This document shows, in pieces, positions 55,418 through 63,259 of a stretch of DNA of 64,000 bases. Under the pieces are notes generated by a model that was given only the letters and a program-made list of their open reading frames with translations, was not told the DNA's origin and did not search any database. The stretch spans positions 1 to 64,000 of the forward strand of contig NZ_JAMHFY010000016.1 of NCBI RefSeq assembly GCF_023897015.1, written 5' to 3'. The position numbers and the translations under genes are program-made. The DNA is from Desulfosporosinus nitroreducens (GTDB lineage Bacteria > Bacillota > Desulfitobacteriia > Desulfitobacteriales > Desulfitobacteriaceae). Numbering within the stretch: the first letter of the stretch is position 1; each line of letters begins with the position of its first letter.

Positions 55418-56485
55418 TTAGGGTATCGCCAAGGTTGGCACAATTTCATAGTTCTCAGTAGTTCGTATTTGAAAGCCCCAATGAATACTGTCCGGAGTTG
55501 TTACGGTCTCTCCCATAAGCAGCTTAATAGCAAGATCTAAGAAATTCACCCCTGTAAAACAGGATTTATGAATCCCTGCTGACATACGGGTGTTTATTTC
55601 TATAAGATAGGCCTTGCCTCTGTGATACTTAACTTGAATATTGTACAGATAACTCAAGGAAAATTCCTTAGTTAGTTTTTGAGCTAGAGCAATCAAATCT
55701 TCTCGATATTCAATGTTCTGACGATACAGGTCTAGCTTTCTCCTAGGAATAGCTACGATAAGTTCGCCCTTATTCCCTAAACAATCAATGCTAAACTCAT
55801 CCCCTTCCAAGTATTCCATTACTATGAAGGGGTTTACATTTTTGGAGTTCTGTAATACCCGTACTATCCTATCCATGGCGATTGTCGGACCTGTTGTTTT
55901 ATAAAGCTCATCTACTTCTTTCATATCCTCTAAGATTTGTTTGAAGCCATCTCCGCCAATTCCAGAGATAGGCTTCAAACAAGAACTGCTTCTGTTTTTT
56001 GTTATATCATCATGTGCTTTTTCAAAGTCCACATAGTTTCTGATACAAAATGTTTTTGGGATAGCGACAATATCAGTATCTTTTAAAGCCTCGTACGTTT
56101 TTAACTTATCGTCAAGAAGTTGGTAAGTTGCACTGTTCCCGATAAACATTACCTTAACTCCAAGTTGTTCAAACTGTTCCTTAAAGTTGATTAAAGTGTT
56201 TACATTATATCTTGGTACAAACAAGTTAATATTGTTTTTAAGACAAAAATCTAAACAATAGTTAGCATAGTCGTTTCCATGAAGAGATGGTTCCACTTCG
56301 AAATAATCTGCAACTTCTTCTAGATAGTTGTTTGCACAAACATGAGAAATGAAGATCTTAAACTTATTGGAATTATTATTGCTTAAAAAGTATTTAATAA
56401 CTTTGTGAGTTGAGGAAAAACAACGATTAAAATAAATATTGATTGTCACTTGTTCAGTGCTGTTTGCTTTGGCTTTGTTATACAT
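55418..56485 (-). CDS. ATP-grasp family ligase
   Basis: 355 aa from the ATG at 56485. N-terminal Rossmann-like domain, then ATP-grasp: SSCLKPISGIGGDGFKQI (nucleotide loop), FIVMEYLEGDEFSIDCLG, and IEINTRMSAG with the metal-binding E-x-N. It should join a carboxylate to an amine or other nucleophile. Follows the methyltransferase gene after about 80 bases on the same strand, suggesting a two-step pathway. Confidence 0.8.
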   Translation of the reverse strand: MYNKAKANSTEQVTINIYFNRCFSSTHKVIKYFLSNNNSNKFKIFISHVCANNYLEEVADYFEVEPSLHGNDYANYCLDFCLKNNINLFVPRYNVNTLINFKEQFEQLGVKVMFIGNSATYQLLDDKLKTYEALKDTDIVAIPKTFCIRNYVDFEKAHDDITKNRSSSCLKPISGIGGDGFKQILEDMKEVDELYKTTGPTIAMDRIVRVLQNSKNVNPFIVMEYLEGDEFSIDCLGNKGELIVAIPRRKLDLYRQNIEYREDLIALAQKLTKEFSLSYLYNIQVKYHRGKAYLIEINTRMSAGIHKSCFTGVNFLDLAIKLLMGETVTTPDSIHWGFQIRTTENYEIVPTLAIP

Positions 56486-56563
56486 AATTAATTTGCATCC
56501 TCCTATAGGTCCACTCATAGGATTAGCAAAATCATAAAATACATACGTTGCATACGAGCATTA

Positions 56564-57400
56564 CTATGCTTTTCTTCGAAATAAAACTTGCCTAACCCAA
56601 TCCTTGAATCCCAATTTCTTGGGAGTGGGTTTGCGACCATAAATAAGGCCAAATCCAAAGTAGCTACGGTTCTTCTTCATGAAGCCGGCATTCTTTTGCA
56701 ATCTGGGCAATAAATTAGGCTGTCTTTTGATTTTAGTGGTAAGGTCTTTTATCAGTAGCCAATCCTTTTTGAGTTCATTCATAACAACATTGCCATTATC
56801 TTTTAATACTTGAGGATTTTTAATTTCAACATCCTGAAATCCAGCTTGCTCTAAAGCATTATGCCACTCTTCGAAGGACAATGGATTAGTGCCAGAACCG
56901 AAGCACTGTTCCATCTGATGTCTAAGATTAGCAGGCATTTCTTTTAACAATGCCATTTCTAGGTCAGCTACTCTCCCCTCAGGCTTTAATACTCGATAAA
57001 ATTCCAGATAAACTTTGACTTTATCTAAAAAAACGGTAATAGATTCAGCAATTATTAAGTCAAAGTGGTTATCGTTAAACGGCAGATCATAAACATCTGA
57101 AACACTAAATTCAACCAAATGAGATACTCCTTCTTTTTCAGCCCTTAGTCTTGCTTTTTCAATCATTTGAGGACTAATATCTACGCCTGCAATTTTGCAT
57201 CCCACTGTTTTGGCTAAATGACAAGCTGTTAGACCACTTCCGCATCCTGCGTCTAGCACATATTCCTCAGGTGTGACTTGTATTGCATCTAAATTAAGTT
57301 TGGTAGCAGGAAAGCCTCCGGGATGGGAACTTCCTATTCCAAGCCAAGCAATCAGTTCAAAATAGTTCATTTCCTCCACTCGTTTGTTTTCATATACCAT
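56564..57400 (-). CDS. Class I SAM-dependent methyltransferase
   Basis: 278 aa. Motif I VLDAGCGSGL (48-57), acidic end of strand 2 in GVDISPQM, motif with FSVSDVYDLPF, and DLIIAESITVFLDK. Methyltransf_11/25-type. GGAGGG before the ATG. Substrate unknown; the adjacent ATP-grasp gene suggests modification of the same small molecule or peptide. Confidence 0.85.
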   Translation of the reverse strand: MVYENKRVEEMNYFELIAWLGIGSSHPGGFPATKLNLDAIQVTPEEYVLDAGCGSGLTACHLAKTVGCKIAGVDISPQMIEKARLRAEKEGVSHLVEFSVSDVYDLPFNDNHFDLIIAESITVFLDKVKVYLEFYRVLKPEGRVADLEMALLKEMPANLRHQMEQCFGSGTNPLSFEEWHNALEQAGFQDVEIKNPQVLKDNGNVVMNELKKDWLLIKDLTTKIKRQPNLLPRLQKNAGFMKKNRSYFGFGLIYGRKPTPKKLGFKDWVRQVLFRRKA

Positions 57401-57471
57401 GTATAACCCTCCTTCCGAAGGTATATGGTATTATATTCCATGGTCGAGCTTACTGGAAACTTGTTCATTCT

Positions 57472-57798
57472 TCATAATAAGAAAACTAATTTGAGTACTG
57501 TAGTACATAACCATAGGAAGATCATATAGGCGAGAAAGCAAATTATTGAATCTTCATGTTTATTTGCAATAAGATCAGAACAGAAAATTATGCCTATTAC
57601 TGTTAAGATTAGATCGACTAGAACAGATATTGTGTAATTGGCTATTGAATCACCACTGTAATATGCAACCAGTAGATCTAGAGCTGAAAGGACAGATACA
57701 GAGATTAGAAACGTATTAGCTATTAATGTCAATTTAGATTTTGTTCTAGATTCGGTTTTTTCATTAAAATCCAATAGACTTGCTTTTGAGACAGACAT
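57472..57798 (-). CDS. Hypothetical small membrane protein
   Basis: 108 aa from the ATG at 57798 (GAAGGGAA upstream). Three hydrophobic segments (about 22-40, 48-72, 85-106). No motif recognised. Lies between two hairpins and the methyltransferase gene. Confidence 0.5.
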   Translation of the reverse strand: MSVSKASLLDFNEKTESRTKSKLTLIANTFLISVSVLSALDLLVAYYSGDSIANYTISVLVDLILTVIGIIFCSDLIANKHEDSIICFLAYMIFLWLCTTVLKLVFLL

Positions 57799-57925
57799 GT
57801 TATTCCCTTCTTTCATTAAACTATTTAATGATTTAACTATAGCACCCTGTACAGACAAATAAATGTTGCGGCCAGTCAGGTCAAGAAGTGAGCTCAGATA
57901 GAACAATAATCCTGGTAAAAACAAA

Positions 57926-57968
57926 AGACAGATAAGTTACCGCCCAAAAAGCGGTGGCTTATCTGTCT
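57926..57968 (-). terminator. Terminator downstream of the 84-aa gene
   Basis: AGACAGATAAG...CCGC / GCGG...CTTATCTGTCT with internal asymmetry, between two small membrane-protein genes. Confidence 0.7.
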
Positions 57969-58040
57969 GAACATTTCTATTTTCTTTTGTATCTTCAAGT
58001 CCTAGAAAAACTATACCCTAGGTAAAGAATAGGCTATGAA

Positions 58041-58295
58041 TTATCTTAATTTTTTCACATCAATCGTATCATGAATCACTTCAGATTTTATATCGATGAT
58101 TTCCCCAAAAGTATAGACTTGTGACCTTGAATTATGGTGTTTAGGAAATTTCTTTTTCGGAAAGTAATGTCGATAAATTCCGTAAAGACTCAGCGTTGCT
58201 GCACCAACTAAAATAATCCCAAAGGAAAAAATCACAGTGGTGATAACAACAAATAGAATCGCAAGGGACCATAGAATTCTATTAAGTTTTGGCAA
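58041..58295 (-). CDS. Small membrane protein, 84 aa
   Basis: TTG start with GGAGG eight bases upstream. Two adjacent membrane helices (about 8-42; FVVITTVIFSFGIILVGAATL), then a basic loop and a soluble tail. It lies 73 bases after the TGA-containing gene on the same strand and may share its transcript. Family not recognised. Confidence 0.55.
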   Translation of the reverse strand: MPKLNRILWSLAILFVVITTVIFSFGIILVGAATLSLYGIYRHYFPKKKFPKHHNSRSQVYTFGEIIDIKSEVIHDTIDVKKLR

Positions 58296-58368
58296 TGCGA
58301 AAACCTCCTTTATCTTAACCCTCTTACCATCCTATTACATTGTATCATAAGTGCTTACAGTTTTAAAA

Positions 58369-58596
58369 TCAATCGACCACTTCAACTAATTCTCCATCCT
58401 CAAAATTGATATAAAAACCGGCTTGACGTGTACAACCTTGCACACCACATGTTCCACTTCAAACATTTTCCAGCATGCTGCGTTTAATCTTATATTTCCC
58501 TGCGCAGATTCTGCATATTTGGCTCCATGCTTTTGTTCCGTCAGCATGCTTGGGATTAGCGTTTTTAAATATTATTCCATTGTATTCGTACATCAT
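58369..58596 (-). CDS. Small Cys-rich protein with in-frame TGA, probable selenoprotein
   Basis: 75 aa if the TGA at 58459-58461 is Sec46. Sequence MMYEYNGIIFKNANPKHADG...ICRICAGKYKIKRSMLENV, then U-SGTCGVQGCTRQAGFYINFEDG to a final TGA. C28-C31 and C50-C55 look like a zinc ribbon with the Sec in between. GAGGT lies upstream of the ATG. A 7-bp hairpin with AGGT loop follows the TGA at +14 to +31. Coding character is continuous across the TGA. A nonsense mutation is the alternative. Confidence 0.6.
58428..58445 (-). promoter_or_regulatory. SECIS-like hairpin of the small Cys-rich gene
   Basis: GTGTGCA-AGGT-TGTACAC (one G-U pair). AGGT sits at +21 to +24 after the TGA, the same offset and loop as the CC/Se gene. 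Confidence 0.6.
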
Positions 58597-58664
58597 GATT
58601 ACCTATTACCTCTTTCTGTGCAGTTAGTTAAACTCGATTGGAGTGTCATTTACCCTATATTATA

Positions 58665-59525
58665 TCATTCTCTCATAGCATTTTCTGTATAATAAGCAAT
58701 TGCAATTGCACCTGGACCTACATGTAACCCGATGACCGGTCCAATATCCATGACATCTATATCAACTTTCAAATTTTCCTTGATTATTTTAGCTAGTTCT
58801 ATCGCTTCATCGAAACAGTTAATATGCAAAACAACAATTTCTCCTAAACCATACATACCTACATCCAGCATCATTCTATCAACCATAGCCTTAACAGCGT
58901 TATTCTTCGTTCGAACTTTCGTTAAAACCGTTGTTTTACCATCTTCTACAGTTAAAATCGGAATGATTTTAAATAAGTTTCCTATTAACGCACTAGCGCC
59001 ACCAATTCTGCCACCTTTTTTCAAGTACTCCAAATTTTCCGGAATAAACAAAAATCTGCTTCGTTTGATATTTTCTAAAGCTGCTTCTTTAACCTGCTCC
59101 AGGGTTTTGCCCGCCTTAGCAGCTCTGGCTGCTAAAACAACGGCAAATCCAAGTTGCATGCAGTTTGATCTAGAATCAACGATCTCTATTTGGGCATTTT
59201 CATATTTCTCTAAAACCATGGCTTTTACTATTTGACCAGTTGATACAGTACCACTCATATCTGAAGACAAGAAGATGCAGCAAAGGCTATCCCCCATCTC
59301 AATCGCACTTGTCATTTCTTGATACATTTCCCCAACTGAAGGTTGTGAAGAGGTTGGAATCCCTTTTGCATCCATCATTGTGTAAAACGTCTTGTTATCT
59401 ATGTCAATTTCCCTCATACTATCATTTCCAAATGAAAGATTTAACGATACCATTCTTATGTTTAATTCTTTTCTAGTTTCTTCTGGCAAGTAGCTTGTGC
59501 TATCTGTCAAAATTTGTACAGCCAT
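58665..59525 (-). CDS. DegV family fatty-acid-binding protein
   Basis: 286 aa. Opens VQILTDSTSYLPEE with the conserved T/S pocket; PTSSQPSVGEMYQ, SSDMSGTVSTGQI, DSRSNCMQLGF and HVGPGAIAIAY near the end are standard DegV signatures. It presents fatty acids to the FakA kinase. No fakA here. Cytoplasmic, normal length. Confidence 0.92.
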   Translation of the reverse strand: MAVQILTDSTSYLPEETRKELNIRMVSLNLSFGNDSMREIDIDNKTFYTMMDAKGIPTSSQPSVGEMYQEMTSAIEMGDSLCCIFLSSDMSGTVSTGQIVKAMVLEKYENAQIEIVDSRSNCMQLGFAVVLAARAAKAGKTLEQVKEAALENIKRSRFLFIPENLEYLKKGGRIGGASALIGNLFKIIPILTVEDGKTTVLTKVRTKNNAVKAMVDRMMLDVGMYGLGEIVVLHINCFDEAIELAKIIKENLKVDIDVMDIGPVIGLHVGPGAIAIAYYTENAMRE

Positions 59526-59627
59526 CCTTTTAGCTCTCTTTCATTACATGCTAATAAGCTGAATGCGCATGTATTAATTATCTCTATATTATACCTTTAT
59601 TAACTCACTGTGTAATTTGTTTAGAAT

Positions 59628-59918
59628 TTAATTATAGACTTCCAATAGTGTGGTGATATCTTCTTGACTAAGTGATACAGGCTCCGGAGGATCTACTCGG
59701 ACAATGATGAAAGTTCCCTCAATATCTGATCTTCTGAGGGGCTTTTTGAGAAGAGGTTTGTTGCCATTGTATATTATTGAGCACCCAGGACGCACACTCT
59801 CTGCAATCTCAAGATAACCTCCGATTGTCAGTTCGAACGCTTTAAGGTTATTGGGCATTTCTCGAATATCTGGAGATTTTCCAGGCTCCACTACTAGAAC
59901 CGTTATCCATTTAACCAT
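59628..59918 (-). CDS. DUF3846 domain protein
   Basis: 96 aa from the ATG at 59918 (GGGGGAGG upstream). WITVLVVEPGKSPDIREMPNNLKAFELTIGGYLEIAE is the DUF3846 pattern; GGxL and a final acidic stretch fit. Function unknown; often in mobile or phage regions elsewhere. Monocistronic with terminator. Confidence 0.7.
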   Translation of the reverse strand: MVKWITVLVVEPGKSPDIREMPNNLKAFELTIGGYLEIAESVRPGCSIIYNGNKPLLKKPLRRSDIEGTFIIVRVDPPEPVSLSQEDITTLLEVYN

Positions 59919-60011
59919 TTTTCCTCCCCCAGCATCCTTCAATAAAACAAAGTGAAGGATTATGAATTGATAAGACATTCTATCAGATTCTGAACTATAC
60001 GGGAAGCAAAA

Positions 60012-60053
60012 AAAGCCCCGTACGCGCGGTTATTTTTCCGCCGACGGGGCTTT
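60012..60053. terminator. Terminator between convergent-side genes
   Basis: AAAGCCCCGT...ACGGGGCTTT with an inner CGCGG/CCGC stem, T-tract on the right. It lies downstream of the HdrBC-like copy 2. Confidence 0.8.
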
Positions 60054-60134
60054 CTGATTCACTTTAAAATAAAGCAAATAGTATTTTTGCTAATGCCACG
60101 GTTCAAGACATTCAGCAAGGACAACCAGACTGGT

Positions 60135-61367
60135 CTACTCTGCTGCAGGACTCTCCGGCGCATCATCGGGTACTAATGCATTTTCAATGAGAGTACTGAG
60201 ATGGTGCATTTTCATTTTAAGCTTGTAGAACTTATTCATGTCATTAAACTGGTCAATGCAGTTATGACAGGGAATACAGCCAATTTGTGCCCCAGTAGCC
60301 AATAATTGATCAACTTTAGGTTTAGCTTTAATCATACGCTGCTGTTTGGTCGCAGCTACGGCTAAAGCGCCACCGCCGGCTCCACAACAAATGTTATACT
60401 TGCCATCAGGATTCATTTCGCGATAATCCTCAACGACATGTTTAATGACATAGCGTTGCGGTTCATAGACTCCTTCTTTACGAACCGTATTACAAGGATC
60501 GTGAAGGGTCACTGGGAGAGGATTTTTGCTCTTATCCAGTTTTAGTCTGCCTTCTTTAATCCAATCGGCGTAAAGTTCGACAATGTGGCGGACAGGGAAT
60601 TTTTTCCCTTTCCAGAAAGTACGCTCAAACATTTTACTGGAGCGGAAAGCGTGACCACATTCTGTAACGATTAGTTCTTTAGCATTTAAGCGCTCTACTT
60701 CTTCAAAGAGCGGTCGAGAAATTTCTTGAAATTCATCATTCTTTCCTGTGAACAGACAGATATTCGTTGCGTCCCAACGTTTACTGCTCAGGGTATAATT
60801 TGCTTTCGCAGCGTAAAAGACATGTAAAATAGTCTGCAGTTCATGAGGATAATGCTTGACCTCTCTGGCGTTAAAGCCAAACATAAAATCTGCATCCGGC
60901 TTGTCGATAGGAATTTTATAATTTGGATCGTTCAGTTCTTTCTGAAGTTCCTCCTCAAGCCATTCCAGAGTTTCATCATAATCAAGTTGTTCTACAGCCA
61001 TTTGGTTACCCGTACGGATATGGTCATCGGCAATGATTTGTAAATGACCGGGAGGCACAGGAGTTTTTCCTCGGAAAGCTCTTGTTATAGCTGCAATATT
61101 CACACCCATCGGGCATTCTACGGTACATCGTTCACACATATTGCAATTCCAAACGAAAGGATCGTTAGCCAATTCTTCCCGCATGCCAAGGGCTACTTTG
61201 CGAATGAATTTACGAGGGTCTTGATCCTCAATTAAATCACTATACTTACATCCCGCAGTACACATACCACAAGAAAGGCAATTGGAAAAATCATAGCCTT
61301 TTAATAATCCAGCCATTTCATCTCGCAGGGTAGGGTCTAAGTCTTTAACTCTAATGGGTTCAGCCAT
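60135..61367 (-). CDS. HdrBC-like fusion, copy 2 (Flx operon)
   Basis: 410 aa from the ATG at 61367; GGAGG lies 11 bases upstream, and an in-frame GTG at 61379 abuts it. Same layout as the gene at 29147-30376: two ferredoxin-type cysteine sets (CLSCGMCTAGC; CNMCERCTVECP) and CCG segments (TECGHAFRSS; HDPCNTVRKEG; CCGAGGGALA; CIPCHNC). Last gene of the operon after FlxC-, FlxB- and FlxA-like genes. It probably receives electrons for disulfide reduction, or supports bifurcation. Confidence 0.88.
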   Translation of the reverse strand: MAEPIRVKDLDPTLRDEMAGLLKGYDFSNCLSCGMCTAGCKYSDLIEDQDPRKFIRKVALGMREELANDPFVWNCNMCERCTVECPMGVNIAAITRAFRGKTPVPPGHLQIIADDHIRTGNQMAVEQLDYDETLEWLEEELQKELNDPNYKIPIDKPDADFMFGFNAREVKHYPHELQTILHVFYAAKANYTLSSKRWDATNICLFTGKNDEFQEISRPLFEEVERLNAKELIVTECGHAFRSSKMFERTFWKGKKFPVRHIVELYADWIKEGRLKLDKSKNPLPVTLHDPCNTVRKEGVYEPQRYVIKHVVEDYREMNPDGKYNICCGAGGGALAVAATKQQRMIKAKPKVDQLLATGAQIGCIPCHNCIDQFNDMNKFYKLKMKMHHLSTLIENALVPDDAPESPAAE

Positions 61368-61390
61368 TCTTACTATCACCTCCGACTTGA

Positions 61391-62236
61391 TTAATATTCA
61401 TTAGGTAATTCTTTTAATTGAGCCATAGAGAAAACCGGGCCATCTTTGCATACATATTCTGTACCAATATTACAACGTCCACAGATTCCTAAACCGCACT
61501 TCATGCGCATTTCTAATGAAGTGTATATTCGCTCAGGAGGGAAGTTGAGTTTTTCTAAGACTGGCAATGTGAATTTAATCATAGCCGGTGGTCCGCAAAC
61601 AACGGCATAGGTGTTGACTGAAGAAGGAGCAATTTGCTCAGTTATGCTGGGAATAAAACCAACATGTTTATTCCAGCCTTCTGCCGGTCTGTCAATGGTG
61701 GTTACCAGATTAATGTTTGGGTTGTTTTCCCACTCGGCTAATTCTTCCTTGTAAAGCAATAAGCCAGGGTTTCTAGCACCGTAAATAACCGTAATATCAC
61801 CATAGTCACCGCGATGTTTAGGATCAAGCATGTATTTAGCAAGTGAACGCAGAGTCGTAAAGGCAAAACCTCCACCGATAATGACAATATTTTTCCCTTT
61901 AAATTCTTCGATGGGATAATAATTGCCCATTGGTCCTCTAACCCCTACCATAGTTCCTTCTTCCATGAGGTGTAAGGCATTAGATACGCATCCTACTTTA
62001 GCAACCGAAAACTTTAGAATTCCAGGCTCAGTCGGAGAGGTTGCAATTCCAAAAGGTGCTTCGCCATGACCATAGGCACTTAGTTCTGCAAACTGCCCCG
62101 GCATATATTTAAAGTTTTCTTCATCTTGTTTATTGAGAAACTCCAGTGTAAAGGTATTGATCAGCTTATCTTCGGTTTCTACTAAATTTTTAACGAGTTT
62201 CATGGTTATTGGGATATATGGATTCAGTTGCATCAT
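61391..62236 (-). CDS. FAD/NAD(P)H-binding oxidoreductase subunit (FlxA/HydG/PyrK-like)
   Basis: 281 aa. Ferredoxin-reductase fold: MPGQFAELSAYG (FAD), GVRGPMGNYYP, then IVIIGGGFAFTTLRSL and ICGPPAMI-like VVCGPPAMIKFT (NAD). C-terminal [2Fe-2S] ligands C247-C252-C255-C263. Overlaps FlxB-like gene by 4 bases. Moves electrons between NAD(P)H and the iron-sulfur subunits. Confidence 0.88.
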   Translation of the reverse strand: MMQLNPYIPITMKLVKNLVETEDKLINTFTLEFLNKQDEENFKYMPGQFAELSAYGHGEAPFGIATSPTEPGILKFSVAKVGCVSNALHLMEEGTMVGVRGPMGNYYPIEEFKGKNIVIIGGGFAFTTLRSLAKYMLDPKHRGDYGDITVIYGARNPGLLLYKEELAEWENNPNINLVTTIDRPAEGWNKHVGFIPSITEQIAPSSVNTYAVVCGPPAMIKFTLPVLEKLNFPPERIYTSLEMRMKCGLGICGRCNIGTEYVCKDGPVFSMAQLKELPNEY

Positions 62237-63249
62237 TCCACCACCAATTCTGCTTTGTTAGCCCCATCAATGACTTGTCGGATATCCATATTAACTGGGC
62301 AACCTTTTATGCAGCGACCACAGCCTACGCACGACATAGACCCATTGTTGTGGACAAAATAGTTAAACTTGTGCATCATCCGCTGACGCCAACGAGTCTT
62401 TTTATTATCCCGCGGGTTATGACCAGATCCATGAAGTGTAAAGAGCGGGGCCATACAAGCATCCCAAGTTCGAACTCTCGTGCCTTCATTTTTGCGCACT
62501 TCCTCGGAAATATCGAAGCAATGGCAGGTAGGACATGAGAACGAACAAACATTACACCCAATGCACTTTTCTTGGAGAGTATCCCAGTAAGGATTATTAA
62601 ACATCTTGTCCAGCTTACTGGTGGTGGTTGATACATCGACCTTGCTCGAGGTCTCTGCGTCCTTAATTTTGTCAACTAAGGCTTGTTCATCTGCAGAAAG
62701 TTCAGAGAGCGCTTCGAAACGAGCAGCTACGGCTTTCCCTTTCTCTGTGATCACTTCAACGTCGTAGGAATCTCCAAGATCAATTAAAAAGATATCGGAC
62801 CCTTCACTGCCAGCCGGAGAAAGACCAAATGAGGAGCAAAAGCAAGTAGGAGCAATTTTGTTACACGCTACCCCGATTATGACAGATTTATCTCGGCGTT
62901 CAAAATAATATGGGTCTGTATACTGATCATTTTTGAAGACCATATCTAAGAGTTGCATCCCTTTAGCATCGCACGGTCTAATTCCAAAAAGAACTGTATT
63001 TTCTACCTTAAGCTCGCTCTTAACGGTTACATCTTTACCCTCTTTTTTATAAGACATGAGTTTTTCATGTTGAGGAAAAAAGAAGGCTTTGGGAGGAAGT
63101 TTAGAATTTAGATAATCTTGCTTAACTTCTGAGAAGCTTTTGACTCCTTTGAAAGCAATTCCGTTAGCATCACTAACCGGAGCAATTATTTGGTACTCAG
63201 CGACTAAAGCATCAAATGCCTGGCCAAATTTTTCTTTACTTATCTTCAT
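62233..63249 (-). CDS. 4Fe-4S dicluster subunit (FlxB/HydB-like)
   Basis: 338 aa from the ATG at 63249 (GAGG eight bases upstream). N-terminal domain with FGIRPCDAKGM and CNKIAPTCFCSSFG, then two [4Fe-4S] motifs, CIGCNVCSFSCPTC and CVGCGRCIKGCPVN. Matches the beta subunits of sulfhydrogenases, AsrA and FlxB. Works with the FlxA-like protein. Confidence 0.85.
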   Translation of the reverse strand: MKISKEKFGQAFDALVAEYQIIAPVSDANGIAFKGVKSFSEVKQDYLNSKLPPKAFFFPQHEKLMSYKKEGKDVTVKSELKVENTVLFGIRPCDAKGMQLLDMVFKNDQYTDPYYFERRDKSVIIGVACNKIAPTCFCSSFGLSPAGSEGSDIFLIDLGDSYDVEVITEKGKAVAARFEALSELSADEQALVDKIKDAETSSKVDVSTTTSKLDKMFNNPYWDTLQEKCIGCNVCSFSCPTCHCFDISEEVRKNEGTRVRTWDACMAPLFTLHGSGHNPRDNKKTRWRQRMMHKFNYFVHNNGSMSCVGCGRCIKGCPVNMDIRQVIDGANKAELVVE

Positions 63250-63259
63250 TATCTTCACC

